Assembly (NCBI GenBank): GCA_963402885.1 | Contig: OY727099.1 | Location: 11,086,001-11,150,000 of the forward strand | Reading direction: 5' to 3' | Length of the DNA: 64,000 nucleotides | From: Antedon bifida | Lineage: Eukaryota; Echinodermata; Crinoidea; Comatulida; Antedonidae | Shown: one piece after another, positions 1-9,482 of the stretch | Position numbering within the stretch: the first letter of the stretch is position 1 | Layout of the letters: each line of letters begins with the position of its first letter | Made by a program: the position numbers and the translations under genes | The notes under the pieces: generated by a model | What the model was told of the DNA's origin: nothing | Databases searched by the model: none | What the model saw: only the letters and a program-made list of their open reading frames with translations

Positions 1-168
1 ATTTTGTTGTAAAAACTGTACCAACATAAACTAAAAGACAACATCAATATTTAGAAATTAACACCAATAACAATTAATCATTACCTAATACCACAATGAG
101 TAACTAAACAAAATGTCTTGCATTTAGAAAAAAACATTAAAACCAACAAAATTGTTTATTATTGTTAC

Positions 169-3100
169 CTGACATCGATCAGGAAATTCTAAGTAGACTC
201 CAAGAACCAGATGTTTGTTATCACTGCCATAAGCTCTCTTTATTATGTGACCTGTAGCTACAGCATCATGTATATCACTTTTGTCTGGAATGAAGTCTAG
301 CAAGCTAGATGAGACAATGCACTCCTGATTCTATGGTAGGAATTAGAATTCGAAAATCAATGTTTTTTTTAATATTAGAAATATTGTGAAATATTGACAA
401 TAATGCCTTAAGCGCTATCAAACTTTATGTGACAACAAAATGTGATGTGCCCATATATGGACATGAGGATGTCATATTTTTTTTTTTTTTTTTATAATAT
501 CACTACCATACTTGGGGCATATAATATTTGGGCAAATTACACTTTTTTTGTAAAACTAGTTTGATAGTGCGGTAGACAGAGCTTTATATAAATTAAGTCA
601 TACAGGTATAACAGACTTCTGGTATCAGACAGACAAGTATAAATACACCTTCCTTTAGCATAGTAGTTTAATTTAAAAATACACCAATCAAACAGGCTTT
701 TATTTATAACTAGCAATTGACACTGACATACCTTGCATGACCAGACACGGAGGAAGTGATCCTTACACACAGAAATGATGAATGTATCTTGACCTAGGCT
801 ATGCATGCAGACACTCAAAGCAGCATCGGTGGAGTCTTGACCTCCTCTGAACACAGACGGAACCAAACCACTAAGAAGCCGAGACATGCCTAGAGGTTGG
901 TTTAACTCTCGTTGAGACACTATACCTGAAAGATAAGAAACCTTAAAATTTAAATGCCATTCTTCAGAAGGGTCAAAGTTGACTTTTTTTTAACACATGG
1001 CACCATGGCAAGCATATATTTCTTTAAATTGAAAAATAAAAAATTACTTCCTACCTTTATTTTTTTCTATTTATTTATTTATATAATTATTGTACAGTAA
1101 CCTCATGTAATGTTTTTTCTATTTTGTTAATGGTGGTCTTTGCTTAAAGTCTAGACTGATTTTGACCACCATCCACATTTATATATATTTAATGATTTAT
1201 AAAGAAATATATGTATTATTTGTGGAAAATCAATAAACAAACAAACAAACCTCCTAAACCAATCGCAGTCAGTTTCACCAGAATGATAGAACCTTTACGA
1301 GTTGTCATTGCAAAGAGAGCTTCGCCCTCATTAGTAAGGCATGACGAACTGGTATGAATCTCGTGATGGTGGGATCCGGTTTGATCTAGTGTATACAGGT
1401 TGGCTGGGTCCTGAATGCTGGCTATAGAAATGTCAGCAAATATTGATGATATAGTACAGTCAGAGGCATATTGGTCCTGATGAAGAAATATTTTTACAAT
1501 TTACTCAAAGCAAAGTATCTTTGTCAAACAGTAGAAGACACTTAAAGATGTTTTGTCCCCAAAAACATTAAAAATGAAGATTAATAAAATCATATTTTGA
1601 ATAGGACATTTTGCAGTCTTAATAAAGTTGATCACTTCCACACAAAAAAAACAAACAAAAATATATGGTTAAATATAACCGAAAACCAATTTTCTGGCAG
1701 CCAATTTGACTATTGTTTGCTTTAAATTACAATTGTTTTCAGGTAAATAATGGGGTTTTTTAATCAAATTTTTGCTCAAAGTGAATAACTATTTTTTCAA
1801 CGGGACAATATATCTTTAAGACATTTAAAACACATAAATATTTACCACTCGTTGCATTCTAGATGGATGAGGGAATACCAATCTGAGAACGCTGTTGACA
1901 GTGGTGACGAGGATGATAACGTTGGCGTGCGTCTCCTGCACAGTGACTGTAGGGAGAATGACAGAACCCTGCATGTGGATTCTAACAGCATTCCCACAAA
2001 GGTTGCCATCAAGGGAGTCTTCTATCAGCTCTAAGGTGTCCTTACTTGATCGCCTGCAATAATGGTAACAGTTTAATAGCATAACACTTAATAGCATAAC
2101 ACATAACTCATGTAACATTATTTTAAAGTATGTTTAATGTATTGTTAACTTTTTGTCTTTTCTGTTTTTGTTTTTTTTAAATGTGTTCTACGTTTTGAGG
2201 ACCCCATTGGAAATAAGTCCCACATCGGGACCTTCGTGGACTACCCTGCATCTCTTTTTAGCCATAACTTCCGTAAATTTGCATTTTCTGTTTGTTCATT
2301 AAATGAATTAAATGCATCGCCCGAGTATGCTGTTTCTTTTTTTTTTTATAATATTGTTCGACTTATACAATCAAGGAATTAATCAAGTAAGTAATAATTC
2401 ATACAGAAGATAATAAAACTGAATGGTAAATATCAATCAACGTGTAACTCACCAATAGATAAACCTATTTCTTGTGGCTGAATCCACATGGTCGCTATGA
2501 CGATATGTGAAGCCACTTGCACCATCTGGTACCTGAACATCTTGTAAAGCACTTTGACCATCCCCTGAAAACAATTAGAAATTAGTTAGTTATATTACTG
2601 ATGGACATATAGGAAATTAACTGCAACTAGTCTTATGAACCCTACAAGGACAGAGATAAAAAGAAGAATATGGCACAGATTTTACTATAGTAGTATCCAA
2701 GCAGTACTACTTTAAGTCTTCACCCAATTTTACCAATTCCATGCAGCCTAAAGGCCAATTTACACAGACAAGCTGAAACAGCAAGCATGATCATGTAGCT
2801 TGTCCCACGTACATAGACATAGATTCTATATTTCTATTATCGTTACCGCTCGTCTGTGTAAATTGGCCTTAAATAGGTTTCTGTTAAATTACCCACCAAC
2901 ACATACAACACAATGGAAGCCTCGTACAGTGGTGACTGCACCTCATTGGACGAAACATAGTTATGCGTCACATGCATATATGAATAATATTCCTCTTTGG
3001 GTTATTCCATTGTAGGTGTAGGTAGGTTTATTAGGTCAATTTATCCTTGATTCACTTGGTATACAGAATTTCACTCTAGAGTGAGTATTTTACTGAACTG

Positions 3101-4394
3101 AAATAATGCTTATCTCAGTGTATTAAATTGCAACTTGCATTGGGTGGGGAAATTCAATATATTCTCCATTAATGTCAAACCATGGTGGATATTTCCTCAA
3201 TGGTCAAACATAGAATACGACAAGAGTTTAATAATACACAATATGAACACAACAATGCATATTTTGAACATGTTGAATCTATTTTCCCCTCGAAGGGGAA
3301 AATAGAATGTTGGTTTATCCAGATAAGCTATAGATGCTCAAAATAGACCTACGAATCAATAACATCCTTTTAAATATTATTAATGGTATTTGAACGGAAA
3401 TACATTGTCATTGTCGGTCATGCTTGAATGGGTAACAAACTAAAGACAAACTATCGCATTGAAAACCAATCATTTCATAGAATTATTCATATTATTTGAG
3501 ATTGGCTGATTATTGTTACATAGCAACAAAATATTGTTACCAGTAATATTCCATGAATATATTAAAATCTTTTGTATAAAAAACCCCAATAAATATAGAA
3601 TAAACATCAACAATAGTAATACAATATTATACGAGCTGGGGATGTTCCATAGGTACATTTCAGAACAGTATACAAATAGCTTTTACTCATTGTTCCGTAC
3701 AAATTGTTTACTGCGATAACAAAAGCTGTAATCATTGATTCTTTTTGGCTTAGCGTTAACAACAACGCATTAATGCAAATAAATTAAGAATGGATTCGGC
3801 CGGCAGGATGTTCAACGCGCGGTATTTAAACGGAAATACAAACGCATGATTCATGATTGAATTTGTTCAATTGTGTTGGTTTAAAATAAATATCAGGGGC
3901 CTACTAGCTAGGCATCGAAATAAGAATTATTAGGCCTACTAGGCCTAGAGTCCTACAAATACAAATTTTATTTTTATTTATTAACATTAATAATAAATAT
4001 TAATTTATAATTATGGGTAGTAATTTTATATTAATAGGAAAGTCTCACTCAAGCAACCCTCATTTAAAAATTAAATGCAGAGTAGGCTAAGTGAAAATAC
4101 TTTAAAAAAAAAAAAGTTAGGGCTAGCCTAGGCAAGTTTTGGAACACTATTTTAACTCACTCCACCCGCCCAGTCCACCGCATGCAATAGGCCTATTATT
4201 TGAAATGTGGGCCTGGCGTTGGAAAATTATTTTTAGAAAACAGAGACGAAATAAGATAATAGAAATTACAATAAATGTTCCGTTAGCTTTTTACCTATAT
4301 TAATGGTTAAATCTTTCCATTCAAATGCATCAGAATTAAATAATAACAATTCTGATAGGCAACTCATGCCTTCTTCGCGCTCCGTAGCCGCCAT
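169..4394 (-). CDS. NUP160: NUP160, nuclear pore complex scaffold protein, N-terminal part (partial)
   Basis: Nup160 is a structural member of the Y-shaped (Nup107-160) complex of the nuclear pore, needed for pore assembly and mRNA export. Six coding exons are visible, in transcription order: 4394-4295, 2564-2453, 2053-1846, 1476-1251, 925-732 and 324-169, giving 332 codons in one continuous frame with consistent phases and GT/AG borders. Landmarks matching vertebrate Nup160 are ATRNRFIYW (exon 2, human VTRNRFIHW), DTLELIEDSLD and PHPSRM (exon 3), NEGEALFA (exon 4), and FIISVCKDHFLRVWS (exon 5, human FIFALCQDHKLRMWS). These belong to the N-terminal beta-propeller. The start MAATEREEG is chosen because it opens exon 1 and begins near the human start, although exon 1 itself is poorly conserved. 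Exon 6 ends in a donor at 168, so the gene continues beyond the left edge. Only the propeller part is present; the helical C-terminal domain is outside the window. Confidence 0.93.
409..584. mobile_element. MITE family A, copy 1
   Basis: Short non-coding repeat in NUP160 intron 5. It begins near TTAAGCGCTATCAAAC and ends GTTTGATAGTGCGGTAGACAGAGCTT, which is an imperfect terminal inverted repeat shared with copies at 11.4, 39.0, 45.0, 49.0 and 54.5 kb. The interior has the family words GTGATGTGCCCATATATGG and ATCACTACCATA. A run of T's at about 478-494 interrupts it. Confidence 0.7.
1080..1250 (+). mobile_element. Retroelement-like 3' tail ending in a (CAAA)n run at a splice donor
   Basis: AT-rich segment that ends AATCAATAAACAAACAAACAAAC, read here as an AATAAA-like signal followed by a short-period tail, as at many LINE/SINE 3' ends. 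The tail abuts NUP160 exon 4 (3' end at 1251) directly. On the minus strand it supplies the donor GTTTGT. No coding part of an element is visible, so the class is uncertain. Confidence 0.35.
1542..1819. mobile_element. MITE family B, copy 1
   Basis: A 278-bp non-coding element in NUP160 intron 3. It starts TTAAAGATGTTTTGTCCCC and ends GGGACAATATATCTTTAA, so the ends form an imperfect inverted repeat that includes TTAA. The left part (AAAATGAAGATTAATAAAATC, then TTTTGAATAGGACATTTTG) recurs at 11.9 and 24.3-24.6 kb. There is no ORF. Confidence 0.7.
2165..2330 (+). mobile_element. Possible LINE 3' UTR remnant
   Basis: A more GC-balanced stretch in NUP160 intron 2 with GAGGACCCCATTGG, CACATCGGGACCTTCG and TTAGCCATAAC, ending in AT-rich ATTAAATGAATTAAATG. 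It resembles untranslated 3' parts of CR1/L2-type elements, but no reverse transcriptase residues are present. Weak call. Confidence 0.25.
2751..2870. mobile_element. MITE family C, copy 1 (120 bp, 19-bp perfect TIR)
   Basis: The left end AAGGCCAATTTACACAGAC and right end GTCTGTGTAAATTGGCCTT are perfect 19-base inverted repeats. The interior keeps further pairing (AAGC / GCTCG) and contains TAGCTTGTCCCACGTA. It lies in NUP160 intron 1. Flanks CCTA|...|AAATA are compatible with a short TA-rich target duplication. A diverged copy lies at 22.98-23.11 kb. Confidence 0.8.
3278..3306. repeat. Perfect 13-bp inverted repeat, 3-base loop
   Basis: TCTATTTTCCCCT and AGGGGAAAATAGA flank CGA in NUP160 intron 1. 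It is a strong hairpin on either strand, with no recognised role. Confidence 0.6.
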
Positions 4395-5256
4395 GTTTTT
4401 TTTTATAAAAAAGAAGTTTCCTTTATTATATTGCGCATGTGCAAAAGTCAATCATATTATACAAACTAGGACCTATGATGGTTATCTATAGTACTATATA
4501 GGCAAAAGTTAACTTTGCAGATAACTTAAATAATATCGATCAATCAATAATAATGTTTTCAATAAGAGTGTTTTTTTATTTCGATACCATACACAGATAA
4601 AAACGAATAAAAAACGCCATCACTTTGAATGCCTTCTGACAAAGATATACATTTTGAAATGTTAAATAAAAATACAAAACTGCACAATCAAATTCTTCCT
4701 GAGGAAATAAACATAAGAAGGATGAAACAATTTTCAAACTGTATACACAATATTAAAATTCTTTGGCAGGCCTGAATACAGAAATAAAAAGATTTATCTT
4801 TCTTTCTCGTCAGACAATTTATTTTCTTTCTTTTTTAGAAAAATTTAATTTATGCTCATGATAGTTTAGTAAATATGCCTAAAATTGAGGACAAATAATT
4901 ACAGCAGTGAGTCGATTTGATAAAAGTATACAGTATTCGTCGCAGGCTGAATTTCCAGAGAAACGAACAGACGTACTAATAATACATTAGGCCTACATTA
5001 TTTTAGGAGGTTTTTTGGTCATGTGAAAAAGGAAGAAGATCTATTCCGTAGTGTGGCAGCTGATTAAACGCAACGTTGACCAATCACAAGCGATGGGTCA
5101 TTCAACAAACGCTTGTCATTGGTCAACTCGCATGGTTGCGCGCGCTAAAACGTCCTTGCGTTGCGTTCAATACTACTGCTACAAATGGAACATCCTTTTC
5201 CGTTTTATATTATACGTGACATTAGTACGGTGGCTGATTTCCGCCAAAGAAAAAAA
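4395..5256. other. Gap upstream of NUP160, no gene recognised
   Basis: It contains the NUP160 5' flank (putative promoter near 4395-4500; no convincing TATA box) and AT-rich DNA. The short ORF at 5051-5311 overlaps repeats and resembles no protein I know. Confidence 0.5.
5068..5147. repeat. Palindromic repeat D, copy 1
   Basis: GTTGACCAATCACAAGCG is followed by CGCTTGTCATTGGTCAAC, with outer arms CGCAAC and GGTTGCG. The same inverted pair (TTGACCAATCACAAGCA ... TGCTTGTTATTGGTCAA) recurs near 47.6 kb, so this is a dispersed MITE-like palindrome. Confidence 0.6.
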
Positions 5257-6064
5257 TTATTTTATAAAAATACGGCGTACGCGTTATAACGCCCTAATTA
5301 GGGCGTTATAACGCCGTATTAGGGCGTTATAACGCCGTAATTAGGGCGTTATAACGCCGTAATTAGGGCGTTATAACGCCGTATTAGGGCGTTATAACGC
5401 CCTAAATATACAATCCGTTCACACGACGTACATGCGCTTGCGTAGTACATCAACAAACCCAGAGCCATAAAGAGTTGCGACTTTGAATGGATTGAATCAA
5501 TTTTTTTAAAGGTTTTTGTTAAAACAATAATAACATTATTTTGATGATTTTAAACCAAAGAAAATAGCTTTAATCCATTTAATTTAACGGCTCTGGCTGG
5601 CTCCACGCGTTTATTTTGTACAGCGATTCTCTGTAGTAATGCATTGTTTTTACATTTTGTTGTTTAAAATCATCTTCGCAGTAACTTTATGATTGCGTTA
5701 TCTTAACAAAAACCTTTAAACAAATTGATTGTTTTGATATTTAAAACCTTGTGAATGTTATACATTTTTTAAGCACATGACTCGACTCCATACACTACAT
5801 AGGCATAGTTGGACACATAGATGGCCAGTAATGTACCACGTGACTTTCTAAAATCTGTGAATGCGCCGAGAGGTTTGTTGATGTACTACGCATGCGCATG
5901 TACGTGTGAACAGATTGTATATTTAGGGCGTTATAACGCCCTATTACGGCGTTATAACGCCCTAATTACGGCGTTATAACGCCCTAATACGGCGTTATAA
6001 CGCCCTAATACGGCGTTATAACGCCCTAATTAGAGCGTTATAACGCCGTATTATTATAAAATAA
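5257..6064. mobile_element. Foldback element with arrays of a GGCGTTATAACGCC palindrome
   Basis: An 808-bp long imperfect inverted repeat. The ends are TTATTTTATA / TATAAAATAA. Inside each end is an array of six units with period about 20-21 bp, each centred on the self-complementary core GCGTTATAACGC (left array about 5280-5403, right about 5926-6050). Next come inverted copies of a 60-base segment (5403-5460 and 5873-5930; TATACAATC...GCGTAGTACATCAACAAAC), and nearer the centre further inverted pairs (AAGGTTTTTGTTAA at about 5510 and TTAACAAAAACCTTT at about 5705). There is no ORF of note. The architecture resembles foldback transposons, whose arms are built of short tandem repeats. The autonomous partner is unknown. 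Confidence 0.75.
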
Positions 6065-6227
6065 CTGCTGGGGAATAACAAATATACTACTGCAGTACAC
6101 CACTCATTACTGCAGTATGGCTTATTAGAAACGTTGAGTAACGCTCTTCGGCAATGGTTTGAACTCGTTACTGCTGGGGAATAACAAATATGCTACTGCA
6201 GTACACCATTCATTATTTCAGTATGGA
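6063..6227 (+). repeat. Direct duplication of about 55 bp beside the foldback element
   Basis: ACTGCTGGGGAATAACAAAT...CTACTGCAGTACACCA begins at about 6064 and again at about 6171, 108 bp apart and differing by a few bases. The first copy starts immediately at the right end of the foldback element. The second copy runs up to the ATG of the next ORF. Confidence 0.7.
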
Positions 6228-6408
6228 TTATCCGATTTTAAGTAAATTTAAGGAGGATATTACATTCCAGAATGATGAAACAAAGAGAAGATTACAAGCG
6301 GAAATATTTATTGGCCAAATTGGTAGTGATTTTGAAAAGCAAGATGTTAAATTGTTTTTTGATACAACAATTGCTTCATGGTATACCGGTAACTTAATAC
6401 TTGGTTAA
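6220..6408 (+). CDS. Short hypothetical ORF, unrecognised
   Basis: From ATG 6220 (MDYPILSKFKEDITFQ) the frame runs 62 codons to a TAA at 6406-6408. The composition is protein-like: charged, with an FEKQDVKLFFD segment. I recognise no family. The ATG follows TTATTTCAG, so it could equally be an internal exon or the remnant of one, and the segment just upstream is a duplicated repeat. It may be a fragment of a decayed gene. There are no nearby exons that I can join to it. Confidence 0.25.
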   Translation, partial: SMDYPILSKFKEDITFQNDETKRRLQAEIFIGQIGSDFEKQDVKLFFDTTIASWYTGNLILG

Positions 6409-6748
6409 CTTTTGAAGAGAACATTTGAAATAATGATGAACTGGAAAAAAACTGTCAAGCAGTACTTACATTTGTCCACCTAAACAACAACCTCATCTTG
6501 TATTTTTGAACATGCCAGCCAACAAAAATATATTTACAAATGATAATGTATTATATTATAAATTGTGATGTTGGTGCTAATAAAAACTAAGTTGTAAATT
6601 GAGTTTTTAAGCTTTGTGTAATTAAGATCATGAATTAATAAATAAACTATAATTAATAGATAATTTGATTTAATGTAATTGATCTTTCATTCAATTTTGT
6701 TTCTTGAATGTAATGATATATTAATAGTTTAAAATTTGAATTGTGTAG
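6409..6748. other. AT-rich spacer, nothing recognised
   Basis: Between the orphan ORF and the NHL fragment. I see no ORF, hairpin or known repeat here. Confidence 0.5.
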
Positions 6749-7278
6749 TTACCACAATTTGCTACCAGCAACCATACATGGGTTATGAGAAATGATACAT
6801 AACTGCTGTGGATAACTAATTCCATCTTCTTGTTTATCAAGTCTTCGGATAAAATGTCCATCACTACTGAATAGTTGTAGTTTGTTTACACTTGCTATGA
6901 TGATGTTATCATCGTCATCAACTACAACTTAACTCCATGTGGCCGCATCATCTTACCATCTTCATATCCTCCATTGATGAGTACTTTAATTGACTTGTCC
7001 TTGTCATCATACAATAATACTTGACTGTATCTTGAATCTGCTATAAGTACTCTACCAGTTTTTGTAAGTGCAACATCAGAGTAAAAAGGTTCTTCATTTG
7101 GTGTTCCTATCTTCTTCAACTTCTTACCACTATTAATGTTAAACCTAAGCACAAATCCATTGTATTTTGTGGGTTTAATGGTAATAGTACAAATAGTAAA
7201 TAAAACATAAGAATTGTCGACAATGTCGATGTAACTGAACTGAAGAAGATCTGATTTAATTTTGTTATTTGAGTACAA
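6749..7278 (-). pseudogene. NHL-repeat (TRIM2/3/56-like) gene fragment, frameshifted
   Basis: Minus-strand frame 7278-6922 contains blades of an NHL-type beta-propeller: DVALTKTGRVLIADSRYSQV, LLYDDKDKSIKVLI and GKMMRPHGVKL, then a stop. A second frame shifted by one base takes over at about 6930 with VDDDDNIIIASVNKLQLFS, DGHFIRRLDKQ and ISYPQQLCII, ending at TAA 6749-6751. Together they give the usual NHL order ('...RPHGV-VDDDDNIIIAS...'), so a single indel has broken the frame. No RING, B-box or coiled coil is present, and a stop closes the frame just upstream of 7278. NHL proteins of the TRIM class are large expanded families in invertebrate deuterostomes. This looks like a truncated, non-functional copy rather than a live exon pair. 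Confidence 0.7.
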
Positions 7279-7883
7279 AGCAAATGTTAAAATAGCCTAG
7301 TGGTAGGCTGATAAGCAATTTATAGCTACACTTACAGTACCATTAATTACATTTTTTTACTCGAACTCCTCAAATTATCGTACCGGAATCGGTGTAAACT
7401 ATCCTTCGAAGATCTTATCATTTTTTTAAAACGTTATTATCAACTTTATTTCATATAACACGTACATCTTTTACATATCTTCGATGAGGATCTTTCCTTT
7501 AGAAATATTAGGCCTACAATATGAAATTACAATATTGCTTATTTGTATTTACTTTTTAATTTATATTATCTAATTGGAACAGTTTAACTTCTTTCATATG
7601 ACCTTTGTACAGTTTTGAAATAAAGTCAATTAGAAAAGAAAATATTATCTATATGATATTTAATCATAATTTTAGGCTAGCCTATGTATTGTGAACGTAA
7701 ATTTAAAACAAATTTATTTTAGTTTAAAAACACACACGAAATAGAACTACCATGGTGGCGCCATTTCTAAAAAGTTGATAGCAGATTGGTGGCAGCAAAT
7801 AAATCGTAGTCGCGTCGAAAAACACCGTGTAGCGTTGTGTCTATCATTCTTGGTTTTTTAGTCAATAAAAACCTAAAAACACA
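7279..7883 (+). promoter_or_regulatory. Upstream region and putative promoter of SNRPC
   Basis: AT-rich from 7279 to about 7690, then somewhat richer in CpG (GGTGGCGCCATTTC, CGTAGTCGCGTCGAAAAACACCG at 7750-7830) just before the SNRPC ATG. This is consistent with a housekeeping promoter. No TATA box is clearly placed, and the transcription start is inferred only. Confidence 0.4.
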
Positions 7884-9012
7884 ATGCCTAAGTAAGTCAG
7901 ATATAATATTAGCGACGTTTATCCACATATAAGCTCACTTATTAGTAATTAAGTTAGCAGCAGGTAGGCCTAGAAGTCCATCTAACAACGATAAAATGGT
8001 TGAAGCTAACCGGCCTAGCTAGGGCAAGGCAGGCCAAGCGGTGTACTGTCTAGCCGGCCGTACGTGTAGTAGTACAGGTAGCTCAGGCTAGGCCTAGATA
8101 GGTAGCTTGTTAGGCTAGAGGGGTGCACTAATAAGTTTTATTTTATTTTTGCAGGTATTACTGTGACTACTGCGATACATACCTCACACACGATTCGGTA
8201 AGTTGCCTTTCAATTCAAGCAATAATAATAATAATATGCAAAATTGTTTTTTAAACATTTCACAAAAACATAATTGTTGTAGGCCTAGATAGACAGATCC
8301 AAGTTAATAAATGTATCTTTTTTTTTTCAGCCATCTGTAAGAAAAACACATTGTACTGGTAGAAAACACAAAGAAAATGTAAGAATATATTATCAGAAAT
8401 GGATGGAAGAGCAAGCACAGAATTTAATTGATAGGACAAGTAAGTTGACATTCTATATAATTTTTCTATTATAATCTAATCAGGAATCTAATATAATGTG
8501 TAATTCTTGTTTTTGTATCATTTTTATTTGTAATTTTCTCTTACAGCTGCTGCATACCAAGCAGGTAAAATACAGCACAACCCATTCCCAGGCGCAGCAG
8601 GCGTACCCCCAGGTGGTAGTGCAATTCCACCACCTGCAAATTATGCACCCGGAGGACCACGACCAGTAGGACCAGGTCAAATGAGAGGACCAGTACCACC
8701 TCATGGGATGGCCCCACCACCTGGTTTATTAATGAGGCCCCCTGGTCCAGGTGGACCAAGTAAGTATTGGTTTCTGCACTAGTATAGTAAAAACTACTTT
8801 GTAACGTATGCTTGTGTATCACTATATATCATAACATTAGGTTGTATTTACTATACATGGTAGGAGTAACATCTTGATTATTTTTATTTACAGTGATGCG
8901 GCCAATGGGTCCAGGTGGACCATTGTTAGGACATATGCCACCAATGGGCCCAGGAATGATGCCCCCTCGAATGCTTCCTAGGATGCCAATGTCTAAAGAG
9001 GAAAAAGTATGA
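7884..9012 (+). CDS. SNRPC: SNRPC, U1 small nuclear ribonucleoprotein C
   Basis: U1-C is a core protein of the U1 snRNP and helps stabilise U1 pairing with the 5' splice site in early spliceosome assembly in the nucleus. Five exons join in frame: 7884-7891, 8155-8197, 8331-8439, 8547-8759 and 8894-9012, for 163 residues plus TGA (human 159). The N terminus [20 protein letters not shown] is almost identical to human. The matrin/U1-C C2H2 zinc finger uses C6, C9, H24 and H30, followed by GRKHKENV and [15 protein letters not shown]. Exons 4-5 encode the expected low-complexity Pro/Gly/Met tail ([22 protein letters not shown]). The first exon holds only ATGCCTAA before its GTAAGT donor. The last codons end ...KEEKV*; a donor-like GTATGA overlaps the stop, so a different last exon cannot be ruled out. 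The gene is convergent with IGHMBP2. Confidence 0.95.
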
Positions 9013-9379
9013 ACAATTTAAAAAGTGAATAACATTCTGAGACATACTATGAACATGATGATGTGTAATTAAATAACTTGAAGCAAGTACTGTTAGTAAT
9101 GAAAGTACTGACTACATCGTCGTATCAAAGACGAATGGTGCCCAAGTTGCCTGAATCCTGGATTCAAGATATTTAAAAGTGAGCCTTGGTATCCACTATT
9201 CCCTCACAGACTTAAGTATCTAGTCTGTATACCATGCTTAGTCCAGTAACTTTTACTGGTAGAATATATTTTCAAGATGAATTCAAGAATCTGTTCATCA
9301 TCTATTAGGTGACTGCGGTTTAAATTAAACAATTCGACACTCATGATTTTAAATATTTTATTGTTTTTGTAAAAATAAA
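9013..9379 (+). other. SNRPC 3' UTR with probable poly(A) signal
   Basis: Non-coding sequence after the SNRPC stop. AATAAA at 9374-9379 (GTAAAAATAAAG) is the best plus-strand polyadenylation signal before the convergent gene. Confidence 0.55.
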
Positions 9380-9460
9380 GTTTTTGACCAAATATCTGAA
9401 TTGTAGTTGTTTCACTGTACTAGCCGTTTGTTGAATAATATTTAATAGTTTATAAATTTC

Positions 9461-9466
9461 TTTATT
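9461..9466 (-). terminator. Probable poly(A) signal of IGHMBP2
   Basis: TTTATT on the plus strand, AATAAA on the minus strand, 17-22 bases past the IGHMBP2 stop codon. The SNRPC signal lies about 80 bp away on the other strand, so the convergent transcripts probably end very close together or overlap. Confidence 0.5.
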
Positions 9467-9482
9467 TTAGAATAAATATTTG

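Noticed and set aside
1852-2034. Plus-strand ORF MHSRWMREYQ...
   Set aside because: Antisense to NUP160 exon 3, whose frame is conserved with vertebrates.
5280-6050. CRISPR-like regular repeats
   Set aside because: The period of about 20-21 bp leaves no unique spacers, units are palindromic, and the DNA is eukaryotic. It is part of the foldback element.
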